NCBI GenBank assembly: GCA_015178975.1 | Contig: WHVD01000079.1 | Location: forward strand, 62,001-126,000 | Direction: 5' to 3' | From: Hysterangium stoloniferum | Lineage: Eukaryota; Basidiomycota; Agaricomycetes; Hysterangiales; Hysterangiaceae | Length of the DNA stretch: 64,000 bases | Shown: in pieces, positions 11,530-22,867 of the stretch | Numbering within the stretch: position 1 is the stretch's first letter | How the letters are laid out: every line of letters begins with the position of its first letter | Program-made: the position numbers and the translations under genes | The notes under the pieces: generated by a model | What the model saw: only the letters and a program-made list of their open reading frames with translations | What the model was told of the DNA's origin: nothing | The model's database searches: none

Positions 11530-14500
11530 TCAGAACCTGTAAAAGCAAAGAGAGACATAGGGCGACAGGGAATAATGAAAATGAGTCCAAATGTAACATG
11601 GGGTCCATGGAGTGCGGTCAGAGAGAAGATAGTGGTCTGGGTTTGAGTGGGTAAGCTGTATGAAAGTCAGTAATGATTTCCGTGGCATTACTGAGTTCCA
11701 TGGCCAAAATCCATGAAGTTTCTTCATCAGTGCCCTCGTAACCCACCCACTTGACCAAGTAGAGCAGTTTACAAGTGTGTCAATGCTTGTCAATTTTCGA
11801 ATCTAAAATTTGCGAGATTTCAAACTCAGGTTTTCTGTCAATAATGACTGGAGGGGGCAGAGATTGCATGTGATCCAGGATAGTGTTAGCAGTACAAGGT
11901 TCTAACATAGAAACATGAAATACCAGGCATACCGCACACATACTATCTGGAAGCCATAGGGTCCAAGAAACTGAACCTACTTGTGCAATAATTTCAAACA
12001 GACCTAAATATTTTTCAGCAAGCTTTTTTGATGGACAGGTAGTCTGGAAGAATTGAGCTTTGACAAAAACACGATCACCAATATTGAAGTTTGGTGGTGG
12101 AATCCGGTGTTTGTCTGCTGAATGTTGGTATTGCTCTTGGGTGGACTTTATTGCAGTCCAGAGTTCCTCGTGGAGCTCGTGGAGATCCATGGTGAACTCT
12201 TAAGCATGAGCAGAGGTGAGATTTCATTCTGGATGTACTGTAATATTTGGATTATATCCTTTATTTGCAAAGAATGGGGAAACACCAGTAGTGGCTGAGG
12301 GTGCATTGTTGTAAGCATATTCTGCAAGTGGTAACAAGGATTTCCAATTGTCCTGTTGATAATTGCAATATATGCAGAGATATTGTTCCAATGTCTGGTT
12401 GATGCATTCGGTTTGTCTGTCACCTTCCGGGTGATGTCTGGACATGAAATGTAATTTCATGTCCAAGGATTTCCTGAGGGATCTAAAGAAGTGAGACATG
12501 AACTCTGATCCTCAATTGGAAGTTACATGGGATGGAACTCTGTGCTTGGAAAATACATGGATAATAAAAAGTTCTGCTAACTGCATGGATGTAATTGTAT
12601 CATGTGTAGGGATGAATATACCTTGTTTTGAGAATCTGTCAACAATGACTAGAATAGCAGAAAAACCTTCAGAGTCCAGTAGGTGTTCAATGAAATCCAT
12701 AGAAATAGAATTTCACAGGTGTTCCGGTACCGGGAGTTGTTTCAAAAGGCCGTATGGCTTGTGTCGCTGAGATTTTGAGCAGGGACAAGTAGTGCAAGAT
12801 TTACAATAGTGCTTAATGAATCCACAGAGTCTGGGCCAAGTATATTCTCTTCTTATTAATGATAGAGTTTTGTTGTACCCAAAATGTCCTGAGAGTGGGT
12901 GATCATGTTTATACTGAAGGATCCTGAGGTGGAGGCTGTCGGAGTCCAATACATAGATCTGATCGTCAAGTCTAATGAAACCATGCTGATCAAGAGACCA
13001 CCAGGGTTGATCAGGGTCCACAGGATTGTCAAGGTGAGCTTTAGTTATCAGGTCTAGGAGGATATCTGAAAACTATTAAGTATACCAAATTCTAATATAC
13101 TCTAAAGGTCATTTAAACATCTGGGATGTGATTCAAACATAATTTGGTTTTTAAAACTTTCAAAAAGTTTTAAACTCTCTCATACATTACAAACTAAAGA
13201 ATCTTTCCGGACACGAGTAGACAATGAAAAAAATTAGTAGTTTGAAACACTAATACTTTTAAAAAATAGATACCTTTAGATAGTTCATTCTATGCATATG
13301 TATATCATTGGCACCTCTAAATACATATGTATTACTTCGGAATGGATCTGTCAATCTAAACAGATTTCTACTTGATTCAACATACCCAGAATATATAGGG
13401 GGTTTTACTTAATAACGACAGCTGTGGTATGAAAAATTTCCAATAATATTTTACATATTTTACATGGAAATAACTTCATTACAACTTTTGAAAAACAAAG
13501 TACTAATAAAAGTATTAGTAGGCATCTGTAAAAGGAAGGAAATTATATACAATGGAATTTATTAAATAACTATGGGTTGTATAAGATGTAATATGGAGAA
13601 CTATTTCTGATGGTTGTTTTTTGATGATATAATTGTTTCAGAATAGATATCACTATTTAAAGATGGAGTTTTGTAAAAATAAGACTTTTATTAGTAAATA
13701 TTTGAGATTATAGTAATTATAAACACCCCTAGTGGAATTGCCAATAGAATATCTTGATGTAACTTCTCAATATCCATAATGATAATTCCATGGACAATGA
13801 GATGGATGAGGAAAGTTGCACGGACTGATGCGGTAAGTTGCTGATTCGTGAAAATAGATTTCAGGTTGTGCGGGTTTACTGTGGCATAGTCATTGCTTTA
13901 GGATAGACATCCCATCGTCTAGTTAAAGCGTCAGGTTTGCCACCGAGACGGCCAGGTCAAAAATGGATAGTCATGTTGAAGGCGGATAGATATTCAGACC
14001 AGTGGGCCTGCCGATGGGTCAAAATATTTGTAGTAGAAAAGTATTCCAGGTTTTTGTGATCTGTTACAACATCAATCGGAGTTCCTGAGCCTTCCAAATA
14101 GTGTTGCCATGCTTTGAAAGCTGAAAAGATTGCCAGGAGTTCCTTATCATGAACATTGTAATTGAGCTCTGCTCCAGTATAAAAGTCCAGGACAGAAAAG
14201 CCACAGGGTGGACTTCTCCATCAGAGTCCTGGATAGACAGAATGGCTCCAAGTGCATAGTCTGAGGCATCCGTTTTGACAATGAGCGGGAGGTCCGGTTT
14301 CCAATGTGACAGAATAGGAGCTGAAGAAAAAGAATTTTTTAAAATATTGAAAGCTTTTTGACACTTATCATTAAAATTCCACAGAGTATCCTTATGCGTA
14401 AGATGGGTAAGGGGAACCGTGATATCGGAATATCTGTGGATAAACCATCGGTAAAAATTGGCAAAGCCAAGGAAGGATTGTATATCTTTAACTTTTCGGG

Positions 14501-16256
14501 GTTCAGGCCAATCTTTGATGACTTGTACTTTAGTTTCATCCATGCGGAGTCTGTAGGGTCCCATTATGAAACCCAGGTATTCCACAGAGTCCGTGTCAAA
14601 AGTACATTTTTTTCCATTGGCGAATAAACCATGTTGTCTGAGTCTCCAGAGAACTTCACAGGCTTGTTTGTCGTGTTCTGCAGGATTCTCGGAGTAGATA
14701 AGAATGTCATCCAAGTAAACAATAACACATACATCAAGCATGTCGGAGAAAATATTGTTGATAAAACACTGAAAAACAGACGGAGCATTGGTGAGTCCAA
14801 AGGGCATCACCAACCACTCAAAGGCCCCATAGCGGGTTCTAAAAGTGGTTTTCCATTCGTCACCCATGGAGATCCAGACCAAGTGATAGGCGTGTTTGAG
14901 ATCTATTTTGGTGTAAATCCAGGTGTTCCGTGGAGCATCGAGCAGATCAGATATAAGTGGATACTTATCCTTTTTGGTGACAGCATTGAGTCCTCTGAAA
15001 TCAACACATAGTCTAAGGGATCCATCCTTTTTTTGGACAAACAGAACAGGTGCTCCAAAAGGAGACTTTGAGGGTCTAATAAAACCTATGGACAAATTTT
15101 CATCCAGGAAATCGCGGATTGTGGAAAGTTCCGTGGATGAGAGTGGGTAAATATGTCCTAGGGGTGGCTGGGCACCATCTTCGAGATTGATTTTTTAAGT
15201 TGTATTCTCTGTGGGGCAGAGGCCGGTCAGCTTTTCGATTGCTAAAAACATCCATGAAGTCATGATATTTCTCCAGGACGCCTTCTAGGTCAGCAGCTTG
15301 CTCAGATGCAGATACTGGGGTTGAAAAACATCCAGTTGCTTCATCAATTTTTAAGTTGATAGTGAATGCCTGGGACCTGTCCATTTTTGTAGCACTAATA
15401 AAAGCTGCAGCATTAATCAGAGAAATAGACGGAGGTGCCGTGGGTTCTGGGAAACCCATGGGTGCTGTAGGGATCACAGGAGTCCTCGAGACTGCAGGTG
15501 CCAGGAAGGCCATGGGTGCCATGGAGGCTGTGTCAAGTACAGTTTCCTGGGCTGCCATGGGTGTCCAGAAAGTGATACTGTTAGCTACCCAGTCAATCAC
15601 CAGATTGTAGTGGATAAGCCAGTTGTTTCCTAGGACCACCAAGCAACTTGAGTCTAACTGGGTCACATAGAAAGTGACCAACTGGGATGTTCCACATGGG
15701 AAACTGATGGATAAATCACAAGCTTGGGTGACAACCGAATTACTTGTGCCATAGAAGAGGCAGAGGCTGACAGGATTTATCAGATAAGTTGACAACAGAT
15801 TTTTTTGTGTGAATTTTTTATCTAAAAAACAATGAGTCAAGCTGGAATCTATAAGAGCTGAAAAAATGAATTTCGGAATCATATTAGACATAAGTTTAAT
15901 AAAAAAACAAATCAGAATGCAAAACAGCGGATGCATTGAGGTGGGTAAACTCTTGAATGTGCAGAGAGGCAATGCAACCCCCAACCCACACAGAGTCTGT
16001 AAGGTTGCTCACTCTTTTTCGAGTCGGAAGCCAGTTTGTCCTTCAATGGAGCTTCTGTGGAGGTCTTGGCTGTTCGACCCTTTGCAGAGTTGCTTTTGCC
16101 AGTGGACATTCCAGGACTCGATGACCAGGTTTTCCACACAAGAGACAGAGGTTATTGTCCATACAATGTTGTCTTTCTTGTGGGGTCAATTTGCCATTGG
16201 GTCCGAGCTTGCCTGTGAGGTCAGGTTTTCCAGCTTGCTTGCCAGACTGTTGACCC

Positions 16257-16294
<38 letters not shown>

Positions 16295-17296
16295 AGAAGA
16301 CTTTTTATTGTTCTTCTTGTCAGATTGCATGGAGTTCTGGTTGCTGGTTGATGAGTTGTTGTTGTTGGTTTTATTGGCCGTGGACTTGTTCACTTTGTCC
16401 ATGGAGGTCTCACGGGCAACTTCTGTGTGACATTCCCAATAATGTGCATCCGTGTTTTGAGCTTTGAGGCACATACGGGACAGGGTTTTTGGCTTGCCAT
16501 CTTCTCCTTTTGAGACTTCATCTTTAAGGTGGGATGGCAGACTGGCATAGAATTGGTGGTGGAGAGCAGAATCACCCCACTGACAACAAGCTACAAGATT
16601 ATTGAATTGGATGATGTAGTCTGTGATGTGCTCCTTGTCCTTCATACAAAGATTTGTGAGACTGTTCTTGGCTTCTCCTGTCGGGTCATATGGGCCAAAG
16701 TTGGTTTCAAGTTCCTCAACAAAAGCATCCCAATCTTTGAGCCAAAGCGGCTCTTCCTCAGAAAGTCCGCTAAAAGCCAGTTCGAACCATTTCAATGCAG
16801 ATCCTGACAAGTATGAAAGTGTGTAGTTGACTTTTTGGGAGTCCATGGAGAATGTGGCAGATTGATTGCAGAAATTGAAGTGACATTGCATGAGGAAAGT
16901 AGAGAGTTTGTTTGGGTTGGAACCTGTGAAGGGTTCCAGAGCATTGACTTTTGACTGCAGGAGTTCTGGATCTTTCTTTTTGCCTTCTCTGAGCATGTGA
17001 TTCATCAACCTTTCTAAAGTGATTGCTAAATACTCAGAGGTGGGATCCAAAAGTGGCAGTCGATCACTGGATGGAGGATTTTCGACACCTTTGCCCTTGT
17101 CAGGGGCCACGGACTCATCCTTATGCTTGGATTCATCCTGGTTTTCCAGGACTTCTTCAATACAGGCTTCTTCCATGGCTTCTGACTGGTTCGCGAGTGT
17201 CTGGCTGGTATACAAAGTTAATGGGGAATGAAGAGTCGACAGTCCAGGTAATGATGCCTGTGCATGCGCTTTTCTTCTTGGTGGCATATTGAACAA
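11530..17296 (-). pseudogene. E2 gag and pol region
   Basis: Reading leftward: gag (16043-17296) with a capsid-like middle region and a C-x2-C-x4-H-x4-C zinc knuckle (L-C-G-K-P-G-H near 16100-16145), preceded by an Asn/Ser run encoded by a TTG-type microsatellite (about 16257-16293). Then come an aspartic protease (about 15560-15990), RT with Y-L-D-D (near 14715), RNase H (about 13740-14300), the integrase zinc-binding start and core (12224-13021), and a chromodomain (about 11640-11800, W-V-G-Y-E-G). The order is standard for a chromovirus. A TA-flanked element sits between the RNase H and integrase parts. Relic with about half a dozen breaks. Confidence 0.92.
13057..13729. mobile_element. 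TA-flanked non-autonomous element, copy B
   Basis: 673 bp, begins GGAGGATATC, with TA at 13055-13056 and 13730-13731. It interrupts E2 pol at a site where E3 has continuous sequence (near 49877), which gives a clean empty-site comparison and confirms the TA target. No coding capacity. Confidence 0.85.
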
Positions 17297-17308
17297 TCTG
17301 CAAGTCTT

Positions 17309-17321
17309 AGTCAGAAAATAC
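17309..17321 (-). promoter_or_regulatory. Self-primer binding site of E2
   Basis: Two bases (GT) inside the 5' LTR end, the minus-strand 11-mer ATTTTCTGACT is the exact reverse complement of AGTCAGAAAAT inside the LTR (17644-17654 read on minus). It does not begin TGG, as a tRNA-primed site would. This matches the Tf1/sushi self-priming arrangement. Confidence 0.7.
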
Positions 17322-18147
17322 TGTTAGGCTACATACATGGTGGGTTTCCAGAGAAACCCATGGAATATCCAGTAGGACTTGGCTTCAGCTTATAGGCTGC
17401 ACCCTCACGAGATCATATTGTCCAATTTCAGACAGGCAGACGGGAATCCCAGGGAGTCTGGGTGGGGTTCGTAGGTCGAGGGGTCGTAGGTCAGAGGTTG
17501 TGGGGTCAAGAGGTCGTGGAGTCGAGATAAATAAGAGAGGTAGATGTGCTGGAGCCCGTGGGCTCTGACTAGCATGAGCAGTGTAATTCAAGTAGGAGTT
17601 TAGAGTGGAAAATGTATTAGATTACTGGGGGGAATCTAAGCTGATTTTCTGACTGGATTGTATGTACAACATCTGCCAGACTATATATACCGTGGAATGA
17701 ATGACATACCAAATCCAGTAATGATGAAACGAAACTAGCAAAACATAAAACGAGAATAGTAAACACCAAATTTGGTGTTAGGAATGGGACGGAACAGAGC
17801 AGAGTCTGAATTGTGACAAATCATAAACCATAATGGGAAACGGAGTGGGAGCGGAGTCCGAATCGTGACAGGTCATTTGACTAAAATGGGAATGGGCCTC
17901 TGTTAGAGGGATGACAGGTTTTCTGAGTGGGGTCCAGTGACTGACGCGCAGGATGAGGTCGGACATAGACAGGGATGGAGTCCAGTGGGTATTCTGGTGA
18001 CTGATACACAATGTAATGAAGTCGAACGTAGACAAGTCTGACATACAGAGTCTGGCAGGAATTCTGGTAAACTGACAATTGGTGCATATAGGGCATGGGT
18101 GTGTATAAGTTAGTGCCCGGAGTCCAGCAGGAATTCCAGTCATAACA
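17322..18147 (-). repeat. 5' LTR of E2 (LTR family B)
   Basis: 826-bp LTR. On the minus strand TATATATAG lies about 35 nt upstream of the AGTCAGAAAAT 11-mer taken as the start of R. The shared leader core is at about 17374-17408. Its kin is the solo LTR at 35227-36016. Confidence 0.92.
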
Positions 18148-18369
18148 ATTATAGAGGCCACATTCCTATTGGAGAGTCCATTTTGGAGGAGAGAGATGGC
18201 CTATCCTCTTTTGAGAGGAGAAATAGCTTTCATGATGAGAGAAATAGTTGAAATCTGACTGTGACAGTCACACTTCAATTAGAACATTGAATATATGTCA
18301 CATGATTTATTTTGGAATTTTTCCATTCCTCTAGTCAATGTTATGATAGAGTAAAATCAGTGAAAGGAG

Positions 18370-18580
18370 CAGGGGACAAAACTGTCCCAATGATTGGTTA
18401 TTTTTAAATATTCACTGTGATACCAATTCCCATCCAAAATATGTCACCTTTGGATATGGGAGGGCTAGTATGTTCAGGTATATCTGAGAATATTTCCACA
18501 ATTTTAGGAAATTTATTTGACCAGTAATCAACCATTTAATCAGAATTAACAAAACATTGGGACAGTTTTGTCCCCTACTG
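18370..18580. mobile_element. Short Tc1/mariner-type MITE
   Basis: About 211 bp with inverted ends: GGGGACAAAACTGTCCCAATG at the left and its complement at the right, ending CTACTG before TA. The ACTGTCCCAATG portion is shared with the ends of the Tc1-type elements at 33558 and 60461. The left boundary is uncertain by a few bases. No coding capacity. Confidence 0.65.
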
Positions 18581-19345
18581 TATCAAACCTATCCATCAGA
18601 AAGGCAGCTGCCTAGGGTTGGGTGAGTGGGGGAGTCTCACCATGGTAGTAGGCAGGCCTTTGTGGGTGAGCGGCGAGTCTTCCCACACACACGCGGAGAG
18701 CTAACAGTCTCCCTCCACTCAACCACACAGCTCTGATAGCATTAGTCCTAAATAGTTGACACTGGAATAAAAGTTTTCGGTGTAAACCTAGAACCATGTC
18801 ATTTAGAAGTTCCATTCTGTTATTTTAGATTTTAATAAGTTTATTTGAACATTAATACTACTCAAGGAAGGGCTACAACTAAGGATGTCCCAATTACACT
18901 GGTGCACAAGGTATATCTTACGAGGAAACTGTACACTAGATGTAACAGTTCTCATGTTTTGATCTAATGTCAAATATAATTTTATCTTGGTAATTTCCAA
19001 TACAAAATTGATGAAGTATCTACTTATTTTGAAAGAAGAATGTCGCGGCACTTGTGCGGCAGCGCGACACCCTGCGCGACACCCTACGCGGCACTTTCCG
19101 GTAGCCCTTCTCTTGGCCACTCGGTGTCGATGGAAGACCAATGTATCCGCCAACAATTAACCAGTCGCTCTCGAATAGGGATTATTAGCTATGACTAATG
19201 TTGAAGGCTATGAAGCACGCGTCCAAGTCATATGTTCCAGTTGAATATCAAGAAGCACCGGACCAGCGTTCTCACCACTGGCAGACGAGTTTCCTGTTTT
19301 GATTTGGTGATGTACATATAAGCCAGCGGGCTAAAGAGACAGAGG
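18581..19345. other. Left flank of the host-gene island
   Basis: No gene recognised. A minus-strand TGGTTGAGTGG (near 18720) resembles a tRNA A box but has no good B box. CpG content rises from about 19040, consistent with unique host DNA upstream of the P450 gene. Confidence 0.5.
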
Positions 19346-19353
19346 TATAAAAA
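19346..19353 (+). promoter_or_regulatory. TATA box of the P450 gene
   Basis: TATAAAAA about 60 nt upstream of the ATG at 19412, followed by a pyrimidine-rich leader (TTTCTCTCTCC, TACTTACTCTCTCC) typical of fungal 5' leaders. Confidence 0.6.
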
Positions 19354-19411
19354 CGCCATCATTTCTCTCTCCGGGTGCATTACTTACTCTCTCCGGCCCA
19401 CAGAAGACACT

Positions 19412-21577
19412 ATGATGATTTGGAGTTTCTTGGTGGCGAATGTTTACGTAGTCATCGCTTTATTTGCTGCCTTGGCTGCTTAATTGCTGCGGAAGAGGAG
19501 AGTTCCAAAAGGTCAATAAAACTTTCAGCATCCAGAAGCTACAAACAATATAACTCATTCATATCACAGGACTCAGTCTTCCACCTGGCCCGCCTGGATA
19601 TCCCATTATCGGGAATTTGTTTGATGTCCCCAAAAGCTCGAATGGAAGACATATAAGTATTGGGCACAGCCATACGGTATGGCCTATTTCCTGAATCATC
19701 GTGACGTCCTGTGATTCATAACCTTTTTCAGGGGATTTGGTTTATGTTAATGTCTTGGGCACACCCATCGCCTTCGTCAACTCAAAAGAACTCGTTTCTG
19801 AGCTGTTTGAGAAGCGTTCATCAATATACTCTGATAGACCTCAGCTTCCTATGCTTTGCGACCTGTAAGTTCATTTCTCATATTTTGTGGCCCACAGCCA
19901 CCTTGACATTTTTCTCTATTACAGCATTAAATTTGACTGGGGTATACCGACAATGCCGTACGGAGAACGTTGGCGTAAGCATTGTCAAATACTAAATAAA
20001 CAGTTCCTCTCTTCGGCTCATACTTTCTGGAGGTCGGGACAAAGTAAATACACAAAGTCGGTGGGTTTCATAAACATGACGTCTTGTATTATTGAACTTT
20101 ATCGTCGTTAGGGATCTGCTACAACGCCTTCTGGTTTCCCCAGATGGATTTTCGGCCCATATCCGGCACGCCGCCGGTGCACTCATCTTAGAGGTCAGAG
20201 TATTTTCCACTCACTACGAGATCTCCTCGGGAACTCAGTCTGATGTTTTCAGAGCACCTATGGCATTGCTGTACTCCCAGAAAATGATCCATACCTCAAC
20301 TTGGCCGAAGCAGCTATGGCTATAATCGCTCGCGTTGCGCAGCCCGAAGCATTTCTCGTGGACGTACTCCCAATTCGTGAATTACACATCTAATATCTTT
20401 TTTACCTCTCATTAAGGACTTATTGGTGTCGCGCCACAGTAAAATATATCCCGGAATGGATGCCTGGTGCGGGCTTTCAAAAGGAAGCCAAGGCGGGTCG
20501 CAAAATGATACTAGACACGACCGAAGTCCCATTCAAAGCGGTAAAAGATATGCTTGTTAGCTATTGTCTTTGATGTGAAACATCACGTTCTGATTTTGTC
20601 CGTTTCCTAGAGCTCCGGTGACGCTCCTTCTTCAGCGACTGCAGCGATGCTGGACGAACTAGAAGTTGACTCAGATGCAGCGCCTGACCAAGAACAGGTC
20701 ATTCGCAATGTCGCAGGAAACGCATTGCTTGGAGGTACGAATACGGTACGTGCATCTCGACGCCCTACCAAATTCCACCAATCCACCCTGATGTGAAATT
20801 TTTAGACTCACTGTGCAATGGAAATATTCATTGTGGTCAATGATTCTATATCCCGAAGTGCAATCAACTGCCCAGAAAACACTTGACAAAGTTGTCGGAT
20901 TGGATCGATTCCCTACATTCGAAGATCGTCAAAATCTTCCATACATTACTGCCTTGTGCAAAGAGGTCCTTCGATGGCATCTTGTTACCCCTATTGGCTT
21001 TCCACACCGTCTGTCACAGGATGACGTCATTGGGAATTATTTCCTCCCCGCAGGGACACTTGTGTTCGGAAATGCGTGGTCTGATGTCATTTTTGATTGA
21101 TTGCATCTGCCATATCTCACTCGATACTCTTTTCTAGGGAATTACTTCACTCAGAAACGGCCTATGGTCCTGATCCTGATAAATTCCGTCCTGAGCGATT
21201 TCTCGTCGAGGGCGTCAAGGACCCTGAACACGCGTTTGGATTTGGTAAAAGGTAGTCAGATTCCTAATCCCACATTCCTTTGTCGAAATTAACGACATAT
21301 TTTCAGAATCTGTCCGGCTCGCGGTATTGCGCAAGATGTCTTATTTATGTTTATTGCATCTATTTTGCACACGCCCGCTACTGGGAAGGGTTGCCCTACT
21401 GAAGATACGTTTATCCCAGGACTCGTGTTGTGAGTCTAACTAGCTCTGGTTGATCTCAAGTCATTGCAATATCAAATAACAATATATTTCAGTCGTCCGT
21501 TTCCATTCGAATGCAACATCCTACCTCGCTCTAGTTCTCATGAGAAGCTGATCAGAAAGAGCATGGCTACTCGATAG
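19412..21577 (+). pseudogene. Cytochrome P450 monooxygenase, recently broken
   Basis: A membrane-anchored haem monooxygenase that would oxidise a small lipophilic substrate at the ER with a P450 reductase. Twelve exons: 19412-19511, 19570-19676, 19732-19864, 19925-20056, 20112-20193, 20253-20376, 20440-20555, 20611-20745, 20806-21078, 21138-21251, 21307-21429 and 21493-21577. All introns are GT-AG, about 54-66 nt. Visible parts: an N-terminal signal anchor (M-M-I-W-S-F-L-V-A-N), the proline hinge L-P-P-G-P-P-G, helix I ending G-G-T-N-T (Asn where Asp is usual), helix K K-E-V-L-R (ExxR), P-E-R-F, and a haem loop F-G-F-G-K-R / I-C-P-A-R split by an intron, with the Cys kept and Ala for the last Gly. 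Total about 507 codons, the normal length. Three lesions: TAA at 19481-19483, one base missing near 19641, one extra base near 20834. Sequencing error is possible. The CYP family cannot be assigned by eye. Confidence 0.88.
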
Positions 21578-22867
21578 AAAAGACATGACTTGGATGTGGC
21601 GGAAGAGAACTTCATCTGAACGAGCTTTAGATGTATTTGTTGTTAAGTCAAATTTTTGTTTTATACAGTGAAGATAGAGAGATACCCCTTTTTTCTGCAC
21701 AAAACAACCTTTACATGAGTCGTATCTGAATTACATCTAGTCAGGTCCCAGTTAATACACAACCCCTTTTTGACGTTTCGATGCCAAAAGGTATTATCTT
21801 CTTCTCCACATCTTCTAACAGCGTAAACACAACAGGCTATGAAACCATATACTCGATATCTAAACATTGTTTACATTCACACCCGACAAAAGGGGGTGTC
21901 AATATATGGCTAGTTTATGCCAAGAAAGCAGATAACAGCCTAATAATGGCGGAGCGGAAGCAGTGTTGAAACACAATCGAATGATATGAAATATCATTCA
22001 TAATTCGATTAGCATCTATGTCGCAAAACTCTGATTGGTGTGTCTAGTTCATCAACAAGAAGATACTTCCATTCTCAAAGTCGGCTAGTCATACCTGACA
22101 TCGCCTGGCTAGCTTTCATTGTCCAACCGCTTCCGCACTGATTCTGGTCCTGAATGAGTATGTCGCTAAACCTAGGAAAGTGGTGGAGACTCCATGGCTT
22201 CAACTTGGGGCTGTCGCCATAAGTGTGGATCGAATTTCTGCCCTAGTAATATTATATTATACATTCACAGCGTTTTGGGGTCATTTAATCGAAGTCTGAA
22301 TAGATGAGAAATACTGTGAAAGCATTGAGACATCAATCTGTCATCAGCCCTGACAAATTGTTTTCTGAATTGATCGTGTCACGCAAGAATTCTTGAACAT
22401 ATTAAATTCGGAACCAATTCGTACATTTTTTGTATGATTGGTCACCCCAATCAGAAGGTGCACTTAGACCGGCATACCATTCCCTGATTTGTATCAATAG
22501 CCCTGATTTTCTGGATAAAACAGTGTTCCAAGCAGATGAGAATGCCGCAGGCAAAATATATTTGTGTAAACAAATTATAATTTGATTTTTGCAACAGAAT
22601 GCGGGAGCCTCAGAAGAATGTGTATATTGACCATCCTACTCACGATGCGAGTGATATCGTGCCACACTGTTGTGCGCAAGTGCGTCCAGTCTCCTTGTGA
22701 AATCGCGTACAGCCCGGGAAGATAGTGCCCCACAGCCACAGTTACCTTATTAAGCGAGAATCACCTTAAAGCTGACAAGGTGCGATAATATGTTCAGGCT
22801 TATTGTCACTTCATTGTATAAACATTCCATGATACAATTACACAGCTACGCCTTCTACTCAAATGAC
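21578..22867. other. Intergenic region between convergent genes
   Basis: No gene recognised. It lies between the P450 stop and the cyclase stop, so it holds both 3' ends. Base composition and CpG content look like host DNA, not the repeats around the island. Confidence 0.55.

Larger units (their letters stand above)
9428..18147 (-). mobile_element. Ty3/Gypsy chromovirus E2, both LTRs present
   Basis: Structurally complete outline: LTRs at 9428-10247 and 17322-18147, and target duplication ATTAT on both sides (9423-9427 and 18148-18152). It has a self-primer site, gag, protease, RT, RNase H, integrase, chromodomain, an opposite-strand gene and a polypurine tract. It is a relic with roughly half a dozen breaks plus an inserted TA-flanked element. 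The two LTRs differ at several percent of positions, mostly C/T and G/A transitions, so the insertion is old. Confidence 0.94.

Noticed and set aside
18256-18270. Palindromic 15-mer TGACTGTGACAGTCA, repeated in reverse form at 36235-36249
   Set aside because: Only two copies and no consistent context; probably part of an old repeat end or chance.
18640-18730. Possible tRNA gene or tRNA-derived SINE (A-box-like TGGTTGAGTGG on minus)
   Set aside because: No convincing B box, no acceptor-stem pairing that I could find, and no second copy in the window.
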